Source: Bradyrhizobium oligotrophicum S58 (GTDB taxonomy: Bacteria > Pseudomonadota > Alphaproteobacteria > Rhizobiales > Xanthobacteraceae). Taken from it: DNA of 64,000 nucleotides. The position numbers and the translations under genes were made by a program. Positions 47,564 through 56,882 of the stretch are shown here, in pieces. The notes beneath the pieces are model-generated. The model made no database searches and was not told where the DNA came from. It saw only the letters and a list, made by a program, of their open reading frames with translations. The stretch lies in the NCBI RefSeq assembly GCF_000344805.1, contig NC_020453.1:7606001-7670000 (forward strand), written 5' to 3'. Numbering within the stretch: position 1 is the stretch's first letter; every line of letters starts with the position of its first letter.

Positions 47564-48433
47564 ATGAAGAGCGCCACGACAGCGCCGGGAGACGTAACCA
47601 GCTTCAGCCTGGGGCTCGCGCTGCCCCTCGGCGCGGCCTTCGCGATCTTCTTCGTGCTGCCGCTGGCGCAGCTGCTTTATCTGTCGCTGCACAACGACAC
47701 TGCAGCGACGGTGTGGGGGCTCGGCCAGTACATCAAGTTCCTGACCGATCCCTTCAGCCTGTCCGTGCTCGGCTCGACGCTTCTGCTCGGCGCCGAGGTG
47801 ACGCTGGCCTGCCTCGTGCTCGGCTATCCCATTGCCTGGCTCTATCAGCGCTCCGGCAGCCGGGTGCAGACGCTGATCATCATGATCGTGCTGCTGCCGC
47901 TGCTGACCAGCGTCGTGGTCCGCACCTTCGCCTGGATCGTGATCCTGGGACGGCAAGGCATCATCAACTCCGTGCTGCAGTCGCTCGGCCTGATCGGCAC
48001 GCCGCTGCGCATGATCTATACGCAAGGCGGACTGATCGCGGCACTGGCGCAGGTGCAGATGCCGCTGATGGTGCTGCCGCTGATCACCGCGATCGGCCGC
48101 ATCGACCCCAATCTCTCCGATGCCTCGGCCTCGCTCGGCGCCGGCAGCTGGCGCACCTTCGTCAAGGTGTTGCTGCCGCTGTCGATGCCCGGCATCATCG
48201 CCGGCTGCACCCTGACCTATGCGGCTGCCATCACCGCCTTCATCACCCAGTCGCTGGTCGGCGGCGGGCAGATGCTGTTCATGCCGATGTATCTCTATCA
48301 GCAGGCCTCGACCCTGCAGAACTGGCCGTTCGCCGCCGCGATCTCGATCATCTTCCTGTTCGCGGTGCTGGCCATCGTCGCGCTGTTCTCGACGCTCGGA
48401 CGGCGCGCCCGTGGCTATGGAGACATCAGATGA
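47564..48433 (+). CDS. ABC importer permease (PotB-like)
   Basis: A 289-residue inner-membrane permease with six predicted membrane segments. The coupling loop DASASLGAGSWRTFVKVLLPLSMPGI (EAA motif) is clear. It starts five bases after the binding-protein gene and overlaps the second permease by four bases (ATGA). Confidence 0.9.
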   Translation: MKSATTAPGDVTSFSLGLALPLGAAFAIFFVLPLAQLLYLSLHNDTAATVWGLGQYIKFLTDPFSLSVLGSTLLLGAEVTLACLVLGYPIAWLYQRSGSRVQTLIIMIVLLPLLTSVVVRTFAWIVILGRQGIINSVLQSLGLIGTPLRMIYTQGGLIAALAQVQMPLMVLPLITAIGRIDPNLSDASASLGAGSWRTFVKVLLPLSMPGIIAGCTLTYAAAITAFITQSLVGGGQMLFMPMYLYQQASTLQNWPFAAAISIIFLFAVLAIVALFSTLGRRARGYGDIR

Positions 48434-49245
48434 GCCGCAGGCAGCACAATCTCGAAGCGCTCAGCTTCCAGATCGTCATGACGGTCATCGCCATCCTGGC
48501 GCTGATCCTGATCGTGTCGCCGTCGCTGGTCGTGGTAATCGTCTCGTTCACGTCAGGTTTCTCGCTGAAGTTCCCGCCGCCAGGGTATTCGACGCGCTGG
48601 TACCTCGAGCTGTGGAACGCCTGGCAGCTTCAGTTCGCCGCACGCAACAGCGTCGTCGTCGCGCTATGGTCGACCGGACTGTCGATCGTGCTCGGCGTCG
48701 CCGCATCGCTGGCGATCTCGCGCTCCAAGCGCCTGACCGCCAAGCTGCTCGATTCGCTGTTCATGTCGCCGCTGGTGCTGCCGGCGCTCGCTTTTGGCCT
48801 CGCAGCGCTGATGTTCTTCTCGCTGATCGGGCTGCCGGTGTCGCTGCTGACGCTGGTGATCGGCCACACCATCGTCTGCGTGCCCTATGTGGTCCGCAAT
48901 ACAGTGGCGGCGCTGGCGCAGCTCGAGCCGACCTTGCTGGAGAGTTCGGCCATTCTTGGCGCGTCCAGGCTGTACACCTTCCGCCGCATCGTGCTGCCGC
49001 TGATCCGTCCGGGCATCATCTCCGGCGCGTTCATCGCCTTCATGTCGTCGTTCGACAACGTGCCGGTATCGCTGTTCCTGCGCGATGCCGCCACCGACAT
49101 GCTGCCGATCCGGATGTGGCAGGACCTCGAAGGCAAGCTCGACGTCACCATCGCCGCCCTTTCCAGCGTGCTGATCATCGCCACCATCGCCCTGATGGCC
49201 ATCATGGAGCGCACCACGGGCCTGTCAAAGCGGCTGACGGGCTGA
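48430..49245 (+). CDS. ABC importer permease (PotC-like)
   Basis: A 271-residue permease with six predicted membrane segments. It has the family motif in the first loop (SFTSGFSLKFPPPGYSTRWY) and the coupling loop ESSAILGASRLYTFRRIVLPLIRPGI. The start overlaps the previous stop by four bases. It ends the operon, convergent with a 5-hydroxyisourate hydrolase gene. Confidence 0.9.
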   Translation: MSRRQHNLEALSFQIVMTVIAILALILIVSPSLVVVIVSFTSGFSLKFPPPGYSTRWYLELWNAWQLQFAARNSVVVALWSTGLSIVLGVAASLAISRSKRLTAKLLDSLFMSPLVLPALAFGLAALMFFSLIGLPVSLLTLVIGHTIVCVPYVVRNTVAALAQLEPTLLESSAILGASRLYTFRRIVLPLIRPGIISGAFIAFMSSFDNVPVSLFLRDAATDMLPIRMWQDLEGKLDVTIAALSSVLIIATIALMAIMERTTGLSKRLTG

Positions 49246-49254
49246 GCCTCGCTC

Positions 49255-49596
49255 TCAAGCCCCGCGGAAGATCGAATAGCCCCAGGGGGTGAATTTCAGC
49301 GGCAGGTGAAAATGCTCCTCGACCTTGTCGATCGCGAAACGGAAGGGCACTGTTGTCAGGAATTTCGTCTGCCCGCCCGCTCCGAAGAACTCACCAATAT
49401 GGAACAGCACCTCATACTCGCCGGCAGTAACGCCGTCGCCCGTGACGACCGGCGCCTCAAGGGTGCCGTCGGCGCCAAGCTGGCCTTCGGCGAGCAGCGT
49501 GCGATCGGGCACCACGCGCCAGATCGCGACGCGCAGGCCCAGCGCCGGCCGCCCGTTCGCCACATCGACCGCGTGAACCGAGATACCGCCGGCCAT
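49255..49596 (-). CDS. uraH: 5-hydroxyisourate hydrolase (divergent copy)
   Basis: A 113-residue transthyretin-related protein. It has ISVHAVDVANGRPALGL at the N-terminus, HFHLPLKFTPW and the C-terminal YSIFRGA. The fold and length fit HIU hydrolase, which converts 5-hydroxyisourate to OHCU in the urate pathway. The usual C-terminal YRGS is here FRGA, so activity may be altered. The ATG at 49596 has GGAG six bases upstream. Its start is only 29 bases from the divergent MFS start. A second, more canonical copy lies at 53.9 kb. Confidence 0.82.
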   Translation of the reverse strand: MAGGISVHAVDVANGRPALGLRVAIWRVVPDRTLLAEGQLGADGTLEAPVVTGDGVTAGEYEVLFHIGEFFGAGGQTKFLTTVPFRFAIDKVEEHFHLPLKFTPWGYSIFRGA

Positions 49597-49625
49597 CACC
49601 TACTCCGCTGCCAGGTTATCAAGTC

Positions 49626-50819
49626 ATGATAGACGCGAAACGGGTCGCCGCGCCAGCAGCGCCGCTGTGGCCCGCCGTCGCTGCCATGACGGCGCTACAG
49701 GCGCTGGTCTCGTTGGCTTTGTTCGCGCCGGGCACGATCGCGCCTCGTGCGGGGATCAGTATCGAGCAGCTGTCGCTGTTCTCGACAGCGGCGTTCGCCA
49801 TCAGCCTCGTCTCCTCGTTCTGGGGCGGCACATTGGTGCAGAAGGTCGGCTCGCTGCGCGTCGCAGCGCTGTGCGCGGTCGCCGTCTGCGCCGGCATGTC
49901 GCTGGCGACGCTCGGCTATGGCTGGGCGCTGCTCGGCGCCGGGCTGACGCTGGGCCTAGCTGCCGGACCGGAAACGCCGGCGAGCTCGGCGCTGCTCGGT
50001 CGGCTGGTGCCGCCTGAGAAGCGCGCGATGGTGTTCTCGATCCGGCAGACCGGCAGCCAGATCGGCGCCGTGATGGGCTCGCTGCTGCTGCCGCCGCTTG
50101 CCGTCGGACTCGCGCCAAGCTCGGCCTATGCCGCGGTGATCGTCTGCGCCGTCATCGGCTTCGTCAGCTTCGAGCGGCTGCGCCCGGCCTATGCCGTCAC
50201 GACGCAGGTCATGCCGAACCTCGGCCTGCGGCAGCGGCTGCAACTCGTCAGCACCGACGGCCGCATGGCCGCGCTCGCGATTGCCTCGATCCCGTTCAGC
50301 GGCATGCAGGTGATCCTCAACACCTGCTTCGTCAGCTTCGGCACCGCGGAGCTCGGGCTGAGCCATGTCGAGGCCGGCTGGGTGCTGGCATCAGCGCAAG
50401 GCGCGGGCCTGATGGGACGGCTGGGTTGGGGCGTGGTGGCGACACGGCTGCGCTCGGCGCACGCGGTGCTGGTGATGGCGGGCGCGGGCATGGCGGCCTG
50501 CGCGCTGCTGCTCGGTCTCTGGGGTCCGCTGCTGAGCAGACCAATCCTGGTCCTGCTCACCGTCGTGTTCGGACTGACGGCGAGCGGCTGGAACGGTGTG
50601 TTCATTGCCGAGATCGCCAACCTCGCCAAGCCCGAACGTGTTGCCGAGGCAACGGGCGCGGTGCTCACGGCGTCGTTCCTCGGCCTCGTCGCGGCGCCTC
50701 TGCTCGTTGCCGTTCTGACGCCTCGCTTTGGGCTCGGCGGCAGCTTTGTCGCGCTGGCGCTGCTATCCGCCGCGGGTGCGGCCGTGCTGCTGATGGAGCG
50801 GGTCCATGCGCGCGAGTGA
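49626..50819 (+). CDS. MFS transporter
   Basis: A 397-residue major-facilitator protein with about 12 membrane segments in two halves. It has GLAAGPETPASSALLGRLVPPEKRAMVFSIRQTGSQIGAV near the start of the first half's loop. The stop lies 14 bases inside the next gene (amidase), so the two are coupled. The context of HIU hydrolases and amidases suggests uptake of a ureide or amide, but the substrate cannot be read from the sequence. Confidence 0.87.
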   Translation: MIDAKRVAAPAAPLWPAVAAMTALQALVSLALFAPGTIAPRAGISIEQLSLFSTAAFAISLVSSFWGGTLVQKVGSLRVAALCAVAVCAGMSLATLGYGWALLGAGLTLGLAAGPETPASSALLGRLVPPEKRAMVFSIRQTGSQIGAVMGSLLLPPLAVGLAPSSAYAAVIVCAVIGFVSFERLRPAYAVTTQVMPNLGLRQRLQLVSTDGRMAALAIASIPFSGMQVILNTCFVSFGTAELGLSHVEAGWVLASAQGAGLMGRLGWGVVATRLRSAHAVLVMAGAGMAACALLLGLWGPLLSRPILVLLTVVFGLTASGWNGVFIAEIANLAKPERVAEATGAVLTASFLGLVAAPLLVAVLTPRFGLGGSFVALALLSAAGAAVLLMERVHARE

Positions 50820-52155
50820 GATCGCATTTGCCGTCAACGCGCGGCAGAGCACCGCCAGGGAAATGGCCGAGCAGGCATTGGCGCGCATCGCCGCTGCGCG
50901 CGACCTCAACGCCATCGTCACCACAGATCCGGAGCGCACACGCGCCGAGGCCGACGCTGTCGACGCGCGCGTAGCCGCGGGCGAGACGCTGCCGCTCGCC
51001 GGCGTGCCGGTCGTGGTGAAGGACAATATCTGGGTCGCAGGCTGGCGCATCACGCAGGGCTCGCGTCTGTTTGCCGAGTTCACGGCACCCGAAGATGCCA
51101 TCGCAGTCGCGCGGGTGCGCCGGGCCGGCGCGGTCGTCGTCGGCATCGGTGCGACCTCCGAATTCGCCTGCAAGGGCGTCACGACCTCGCTCCTGTTTGG
51201 GCCGACGCATCATCCGCAAGACCCGCGTCTCACGCCGGGCGGATCGTCGGGCGGACCGGCCGCAGCCGTCGCGGCCGGCCTCGTGCCGCTCGCGATCGGC
51301 ACCGATGCCGGCGGATCGAGCCGCCGGCCGCCGGCCCATGTCGGCGTCGTCGGCTTCAAGCCGTCCTATGGCGCGATCCCTTATGGGCCCGGGTTTCCCG
51401 AGCCGTTCTGGGGCATCTCGGTGATCGCGCCGATTGCAGCCGATGTCGGCGATGCCAGGCTTGCGTTCGAGGTCATGGCCGGCGCCGATCCGCGGGATCC
51501 TGATTCATTCGATGTGCCCGCGGCACATCCTGCAAAGCCGCTCAGCGTGGCGTTCTCGCCGCGGCTCGGGCTCGATACTGCCGTCGATGATGAGGTGAGC
51601 ACGGGCCTGCAGCAGGCGGTCGATCGCCTGCGCGCCAAGGGCATGATGATCGTGAACAGGGATCCGGTCTGGCCATCCGGTCTCGCCGAGGACGCCGTCA
51701 TGCCACTCCAGCATGCCGGGCTCGCCGCGCTCCATGGCGATGCCTTCCGCAAAGATCCCGCGCAGTTCGATCCGGACATTGCCAGGCAGATCGAGCGGGG
51801 CCTGAGCCTGAGCGGCGCCGATGTCGGCCGCGCACTGGAGGCCAGCACACGAATCGCGCGCGCCTTCGCGAGCTTCTTCACAGAGGTCGATGTGCTGCTG
51901 GCGCCGACCGTGCCATGTGTCGCGTGGCCGTTGACACAGCTTGGCCCGACCACGATCGGCGGCCGGCCGGCGAGCCCGCGGGCACACGCGGTGTTCACGC
52001 CCTCCGCCAATCATGCGGGAGTGCCGGCGATCTCCGTTCCCTGCGGGACGAATGCGCAGGGCCTGCCGTTCGGTCTGCAACTGATTGCGGCGCGCGGCCG
52101 AGACCGGATGCTGCTGGATGTCGCCGCGGAGGCGGAGCGAGTGTTGCTGGTCTAG
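50806..52155 (+). CDS. Amidase signature family protein
   Basis: A 449-residue amidase. The catalytic Lys is in GVPVVVKDNIW, the first Ser in PGGSSGGPA and the second Ser in TDAGGSSRRP. The rest follows the family, with PTVPCVAWPL and NHAGVPAISVPCG near the end. It overlaps the MFS gene by 14 bases and is followed by a repeat region. It is likely to hydrolyse an amide or ureide imported by the MFS transporter. Confidence 0.88.
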   Translation: MRASEIAFAVNARQSTAREMAEQALARIAAARDLNAIVTTDPERTRAEADAVDARVAAGETLPLAGVPVVVKDNIWVAGWRITQGSRLFAEFTAPEDAIAVARVRRAGAVVVGIGATSEFACKGVTTSLLFGPTHHPQDPRLTPGGSSGGPAAAVAAGLVPLAIGTDAGGSSRRPPAHVGVVGFKPSYGAIPYGPGFPEPFWGISVIAPIAADVGDARLAFEVMAGADPRDPDSFDVPAAHPAKPLSVAFSPRLGLDTAVDDEVSTGLQQAVDRLRAKGMMIVNRDPVWPSGLAEDAVMPLQHAGLAALHGDAFRKDPAQFDPDIARQIERGLSLSGADVGRALEASTRIARAFASFFTEVDVLLAPTVPCVAWPLTQLGPTTIGGRPASPRAHAVFTPSANHAGVPAISVPCGTNAQGLPFGLQLIAARGRDRMLLDVAAEAERVLLV

Positions 52156-52220
52156 TTTGACCCCGGCGCGAGCGGCTTGCTCGTGTACCGCTCTTGTCCG
52201 CCGTAGCTCGAAGAGCGAAG

Positions 52221-52400
52221 GCGGATGCGGATGCGGATGCGGGGAGAGGCCGGATTGCATCGCCAGATGCAATCCGGGTGAGGGGGTACAGGTCTCTCCA
52301 CAAACACTTCCCGTGCGGCTGTCCCTCACCCCAACCCTCTCAGCGCGAGCGAAGCTCGTCGCGGCCCCGTAAGAACGGGGAGAGGGAGCGCACCGTCAGC
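52221..52400. repeat. Dispersed repeat with hairpin after the amidase
   Basis: Starts with a tandem GCGGAT run (52221-52242), then an 11-base perfect stem CGGATTGCATC (52251-52261) / GATGCAATCCG (52266-52276) with a four-base loop, and goes on to a segment (about 52320-52390) that translates to LTPTLSARAKLVAAPKNGE-like peptides known from repeat-derived frames in this genus. The hairpin may also end transcription of the amidase gene. Confidence 0.6.
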
Positions 52401-52444
52401 ACGGCTCCATCCGGGGCTTCATGAGCTCGCAACTACAAAAGCCT

Positions 52445-53872
52445 TCACCCCTGCTCGAACTTCTTCGCCAGCCGCGCCCGCGTGATGTGGCCGATCTGGT
52501 CGATCGCGTTGGCGATCTCGGTGTCCAGGTCGTTGCCGATGCGACGGTCCATCTCGGCGATGACCGAGGGGCGGTCGGCGTGCAGCGCAAGGGCCACGAT
52601 CAGCGGCATGCCGAACTTGTCGCGGTAGCGGCGGTTGATGTCGGCGACGCGCTCGAACTCGGCGCGCGACAGCGCCGTGAAACCGAGCCGGCCCTGCTCG
52701 CCGATCGAATCGTTCGTCATCTCGCCGGCCAGCGCTTCTCGCCCGGCCAGTTCAGGATGGGCGCGGATCAGCCTCAGTCTCTCGTCGCGGCTCATGGCGC
52801 GGACGACGTTCATCAAGGTCGTGTGCAGCGCATCAGCGGAATCGTCGAATGCGGACAGACCCGCGCGATAGGCACGATCGGCAATCTCGGGCGTGTGCTC
52901 GAAGATGTCGCCATAGCGCTCCACGAACAGCACGCGCGACATCTGCGACGGCCTGAGATGGCCGGCCGGCGGATGCGTCCTGATCCAGTGCCGGGCGATG
53001 TCCAGCCGGGTCGCCACCCAGACCTTGTTGTGGCCCATGACGTAGTCGAGGAAGCGCGCCAGCGCCGCGGCGCGCCCGGGACGGCCGACGAGACGGCAAT
53101 GCAGCCCGACCGACAGCATGCGCGGGCTCTCCGCGCCTTCGGCGTAGAGCGTGTCGAAGCTGTCCTTCAGATAGGCGAAGAACTGATCGCCCGAATTGAA
53201 GCCCTGCGGGCTTGCAAAGCGCATGTCGTTGGCATCGAGCGTGTACGGCACGATCAGCTGCGGGCCGTGCGGGCCTTTGATCCAATAAGGCAACTCATCG
53301 GCATAGGAATCGGCGCTGTAGACGAAGCCCTGCTCGTTCAGGACGATGTCGAGCGTGTTGGCTGACGTGCGGCCCTGGTAGAAGCCGAGCGGCCGTTCTC
53401 CGGTCAGTTCGGTGTGAAGGCGGATCGCCTCCTCGATATGGGCGCGCTCGTCGGACTCGGAGACGTCGCGGTAGTCGATCCATTTCAATCCGTGCGAGGC
53501 GATCTCCCAGCCTGCCTCCTTCATGGCAGCGACGGCCTCCGGGTTGCGTGCCATCGCGGTGGCGATGGCGAACACCGTGACCGGCAGCTTGCGCGCGGTG
53601 AACATGCGCCACAGACGCCAGAACCCCGCCCGCGAGCCGAACTCGTAGATCGACTCCATGTTCATGTGGCGCTGGCCCGGCCAGGGCTGCGCGCCGACGA
53701 TCTCGGAGAGGAACGCCTCGGACGCGGCGTCGCCGTGGAGAATGTTGTTCTCGCCGCCTTCCTCGTAGTTGATCACGAACTGCACGGCGATGCGGGCATC
53801 ACCCGGCCAGCGCGGATGCGGCGGCGTGCGGCCGTAGCCGACCATGTCGCGCGGATAAACGTCCCCACTCAT
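52445..53872 (-). CDS. puuE: PuuE allantoinase fused to OHCU decarboxylase
   Basis: A 475-residue fusion. Residues about 1-305 are a PuuE-type allantoinase of the polysaccharide-deacetylase fold (NYEEGGENNILHGD, WEIASHGLKWIDY, YSADSYADELPYW). Residues about 320-475 are an OHCU decarboxylase (UraD), with LHTTLMNVV, RAHPELAG and DKFGMPLIVALALH. In the urate pathway UraD makes (S)-allantoin from OHCU and PuuE opens it to allantoate, so the fusion joins two consecutive steps. The ATG at 53872 has GGGAG nine bases upstream. It follows the second HIU hydrolase by five bases and is the last gene of the minus-strand run. Confidence 0.9.
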   Translation of the reverse strand: MSGDVYPRDMVGYGRTPPHPRWPGDARIAVQFVINYEEGGENNILHGDAASEAFLSEIVGAQPWPGQRHMNMESIYEFGSRAGFWRLWRMFTARKLPVTVFAIATAMARNPEAVAAMKEAGWEIASHGLKWIDYRDVSESDERAHIEEAIRLHTELTGERPLGFYQGRTSANTLDIVLNEQGFVYSADSYADELPYWIKGPHGPQLIVPYTLDANDMRFASPQGFNSGDQFFAYLKDSFDTLYAEGAESPRMLSVGLHCRLVGRPGRAAALARFLDYVMGHNKVWVATRLDIARHWIRTHPPAGHLRPSQMSRVLFVERYGDIFEHTPEIADRAYRAGLSAFDDSADALHTTLMNVVRAMSRDERLRLIRAHPELAGREALAGEMTNDSIGEQGRLGFTALSRAEFERVADINRRYRDKFGMPLIVALALHADRPSVIAEMDRRIGNDLDTEIANAIDQIGHITRARLAKKFEQG

Positions 53873-53877
53873 CCGGC

Positions 53878-54234
53878 TCAACTCCCGCGATAGGTCTGAT
53901 AGCTCCAGGGTGTCGCGAGCAGCGGCACATGGTAGTGCGCGTCGGCGTCGGCGACCGTGAAACGGAGCGGGATCAAATCGAGAAACAGCGGATCGCCCGA
54001 GGCAAGGCCGTGCGCCTTGAAATGAGCGCCCATATGGAAAGTCAGCATGTAGGTGCCGGTCGTGAGCTCGTCCCCCGCCAGCAGCGGCTGGTCGGTGCGG
54101 CCGTCGTCATTGGTCCGGACCTGCTTCACCCGGCGCCAGGAGCCATCCGACTGCAGAGCATCCAGGTCGATCGCAACGTCGGCGGCGGGCTTGCCCCTGA
54201 CCGTGTCCAGAATATGCGTGCTCAGCCGCCCCAT
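53878..54234 (-). CDS. uraH: 5-hydroxyisourate hydrolase (canonical copy)
   Basis: A 118-residue HIU hydrolase. It has the N-terminal LSTHILDTVRGKPAADV with the active-site His, YHVPLLATPW and the full signature YRGS at the C-terminus. It makes OHCU from 5-hydroxyisourate, the step just before the PuuE-UraD fusion five bases downstream. The ATG at 54234 has AAGGA seven bases upstream. With its neighbour it covers three steps; no urate oxidase gene lies in the window. Confidence 0.92.
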   Translation of the reverse strand: MGRLSTHILDTVRGKPAADVAIDLDALQSDGSWRRVKQVRTNDDGRTDQPLLAGDELTTGTYMLTFHMGAHFKAHGLASGDPLFLDLIPLRFTVADADAHYHVPLLATPWSYQTYRGS

Positions 54235-54316
54235 CCGTATGTCCTTCTCGTGCCGGTCCGAACAGAACATTAGCAGCAGCCAGAGCGGCGTTCGAAGCGA
54301 TTTTCGAGGCCGTGCG

Positions 54317-55609
54317 TCAGCCCGCGATGACGTCGTTAAAAAAGCTCACCGGCCCCATCTGCCCGCCCTTGAGGATGATGTCGCGGCCGTCGAGGTGGGG
54401 ATCGTCGCTATGCAGGCGGCACAGCGGCGCGCCAGGGGCCATCGGTGCCCGATAGGACAGCCCCCAGGCATCGAGCGCGGCGAACGCGAGGCTCGAGGTG
54501 TCGCCGCCGGCCACGACGATGCGCGAGACGTCCGCCCCGGCGAGCACTGCGGCGAGCAGCGCGCCGGTCGCATGCGCCACGCGCGCCATCTCGGCGCCGG
54601 GTGCCCCATCCGTGACCAGCATGACGTGTCCGTGGGCAAGTCCCGCGACGGCGTCGCGGCACAGCGCCTGCTGATCACCGTCGTTGACGAGCAGCCTCGC
54701 CGGATCGACCGCGATGATCTTGTAGCCCCCCGCCGCCGCGACCTGCGCCCGCGTCACCGGCGACAGGCTTCCGACCAGCGCCAGCACGGAGCCGCCGACG
54801 CGCGGCGTGGCAGCGGGCAGAGCCGAGTTCTCGGCCGGCCCATCCCACGCCGACGCAAACGCCCTCGCCACCGAGCTCGGGCCGACCGCGAGCATCGAGC
54901 CGGCGGCGAGGCGATCGGTGAGCAGCCGGCCGATGACGGCCAGGTCGCTCTCCTGGGCCACATCCAACAGCACGGCATGAGGCGCGGCCGCCATGTTCGC
55001 ATCGAGGCTGGTCTCGGCGTCCCCGTCCGCATAGGCGCGGTAGTCGATCAGTGCGATCCGCTCCAGACCTTGAGCCGCGAGATGCCGGCGCAGATCGGCC
55101 TCGGCCATCGGCGTCACCGGATGCCGGCTCATGGTCGGGTGGCGATCGATGCGATGAACCTCGACACCAGCACCGGCTGCGGCGAACAACTGACCGAACA
55201 GGCAGTAGCGGCCGAGATTGGGCTGGCCGCCGACGATCGGCACGAGCGGATTGGCGACATGCCGCCGCAGCACTGACACGGCCGCGCCGATGCTGCCGAC
55301 CTCGGGCGCGCTGTCGAAGGTCGAGCAGCATTTGTAGTGCAGGACGTCGACGCCGAGTGCCGCCAAAGCACGTCCGGCGGCGTCGAGCTCCACGGCAGCC
55401 GCAGCGGGCGGCATCGATCGGGTCGCACCGGCGATGCCGACGGCGTCGAGCGGACCTGCCGCTGCCAACTGCGCCGTCGTCGGCGGCCGCAGAAACAGCT
55501 GCGCGCGATGGCCGCGCTCGGCCCAGGTCGCGAGCGTGTCGGTGGCGCCGGTCAGGTCGTCGCCATACCAGCCGACGCGCGGCCGCGCGAAATGTGCCAA
55601 GGCACTCAT
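54317..55609 (-). CDS. DUF1537 four-carbon-acid sugar kinase (OiaK-like)
   Basis: A 430-residue kinase of the DUF1537/OtnK family. It begins with the substrate-binding GWYGDDLTGATDTLATWAERG, has HYKCCSTFDSAPEVGSIG, and ends with the nucleotide-binding VAGGDTSSLAF and LKGGQMGPVSFF. Known members phosphorylate sugar acids, such as 3-oxo-isoapionate (OiaK), D-threonate or D-erythronate. The gene overlaps the RuBisCO-like gene by four bases, a pairing known from 3-oxo-isoapionate catabolism. No apionate-specific dehydrogenase is in view, so the substrate remains open. Confidence 0.87.
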   Translation of the reverse strand: MSALAHFARPRVGWYGDDLTGATDTLATWAERGHRAQLFLRPPTTAQLAAAGPLDAVGIAGATRSMPPAAAAVELDAAGRALAALGVDVLHYKCCSTFDSAPEVGSIGAAVSVLRRHVANPLVPIVGGQPNLGRYCLFGQLFAAAGAGVEVHRIDRHPTMSRHPVTPMAEADLRRHLAAQGLERIALIDYRAYADGDAETSLDANMAAAPHAVLLDVAQESDLAVIGRLLTDRLAAGSMLAVGPSSVARAFASAWDGPAENSALPAATPRVGGSVLALVGSLSPVTRAQVAAAGGYKIIAVDPARLLVNDGDQQALCRDAVAGLAHGHVMLVTDGAPGAEMARVAHATGALLAAVLAGADVSRIVVAGGDTSSLAFAALDAWGLSYRAPMAPGAPLCRLHSDDPHLDGRDIILKGGQMGPVSFFNDVIAG

Positions 55610-56880
55610 CCGGTCCGCCCGAAGCTCGCCAAAGCCTGCCGCAACTCCGGATGCACACCGGCCGCCTGTTCGAGCGAAACACCTGACGTGACCGCGTCCC
55701 AAGCCTGCCGGATGCTGCTGACGCCGGCCGCGGGTCCGCCCGGATGCGCCATGATGCCGCCGCCGGCCATGAACAGGAGATCGGCGTGGCCAATCGCGTC
55801 ATAGGTCGCCTGGACCGTGGCGGCGGATTGCCCGGAGGAGAAGGCCGGCAGCACGCGATCGTCGCAGCCCTCGGTCAGCGGCGTCACGCAGTCCCTCGCC
55901 GACTCGACCACCTCGTCGTCCTCCTGCGCGAACTTGCCCTGCAGCCCGTGCACATGCATGTGGTCGACCCCGGCGAGCCGCCACAACGTTTGATAAGGCT
56001 GGAAGCCGATGCCGAGCAGCGGGTGGCGCGAGATCGCGCCAAAGCCGTTGCGATGACCATGCAGCGCAAGATCGGAGCTGCGGCGCAACGTCGTCACCGC
56101 CGAGAAACCGCACCAGTTCAGCGACACCATGGCGCAGGATCCGCCATGCTGCGCGATCAGATCGGCGTGGCGCCGCATCGCGTCGGTCTCGTCGGTGATG
56201 TTGAATGCCATCATGACGTGCTTGCCGGTTGAATCCCGATGCCGCCTGATCGCCGCCATCACGGCAGGGATGCGCTTGGCGAGCGGGGCGTGATCGGGAT
56301 CGGCGGAGATCTCGTCGTCCTTGATGAAGTCGACGCCAGCCGCGCAGAGACGCGCGACCAGCGCCGCGGTCTCGTCCGCGTCGAGGCCGACATTCGGCTT
56401 GATGATCGAGCCGACCAGCGCGCCGCTACGAACTCCCGTCAGCCGGCGCGTGCCGGCGATGCCCTGCTTCGGACTATCGAAGCGCGCGCGATAGGCCGCA
56501 GGCAGCGTGATCTGCTCCAGCCGGAGACCGGTGACCTCGCCGAGATCGTAGAGATTGCCGGCAACGACCGAGGCCAGCGTCGGCAGATTGGCGCCGACAT
56601 TGGCGACGGGAAACGAGATCGTCACGCGCGCGCGACGATAGGGACCTGTCGCGCCCTTGCGCCGCAGCCAGGCATTCGGCAGGCTGGGTTGGTCCACGGC
56701 CGGTAGCTCCACGACGCCGGTCACCGAGGCGCGGGCGCGCGCGCGCAAGGCATCGGTCTCGCCCTCGACCCGGGTGAACGTGCCGCAGGACTGCTCGCCC
56801 GCCATCACCTCCGCAACATCCAGGGGATCGAGCGGCGTCTCGATCAGGTAGCTGGCCTCGAAGTGGTCGGACGCAACCAT
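55606..56880 (-). CDS. RuBisCO-like protein (OiaX-type, form IV)
   Basis: A 424-residue RuBisCO-like protein. The carbamylated-lysine motif is intact (GVDFIKDDEISAD; Lys187, Asp189, Glu190). The first active-site motif reads IIKPNVGLD: the first Lys (Lys161) is present but the second Lys of KPK is Asn. The loop-6 region (HGLQGKFAQ) is unlike form I enzymes. This excludes true carbon fixation and fits the form IV group, in which OiaX decarboxylates 3-oxo-isoapionate 4-phosphate. The gene is coupled to the DUF1537 kinase downstream and lies two bases after the VOC gene upstream. A GTG six bases before the chosen ATG at 56880 is also possible. Confidence 0.9.
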   Translation of the reverse strand: MVASDHFEASYLIETPLDPLDVAEVMAGEQSCGTFTRVEGETDALRARARASVTGVVELPAVDQPSLPNAWLRRKGATGPYRRARVTISFPVANVGANLPTLASVVAGNLYDLGEVTGLRLEQITLPAAYRARFDSPKQGIAGTRRLTGVRSGALVGSIIKPNVGLDADETAALVARLCAAGVDFIKDDEISADPDHAPLAKRIPAVMAAIRRHRDSTGKHVMMAFNITDETDAMRRHADLIAQHGGSCAMVSLNWCGFSAVTTLRRSSDLALHGHRNGFGAISRHPLLGIGFQPYQTLWRLAGVDHMHVHGLQGKFAQEDDEVVESARDCVTPLTEGCDDRVLPAFSSGQSAATVQATYDAIGHADLLFMAGGGIMAHPGGPAAGVSSIRQAWDAVTSGVSLEQAAGVHPELRQALASFGRTG

Positions 56881-56882
56881 GC

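Noticed and set aside
54053..55276. 407-codon plus-strand frame over the DUF1537 kinase gene
   Set aside because: No family motif, and it is antisense to a kinase with clear N- and C-terminal signatures.
55606..56880. RuBisCO-like gene read as true carbon-fixing RuBisCO
   Set aside because: The second Lys of the KPK motif and the loop-6 Lys motif are missing, and the gene neighbours are catabolic.
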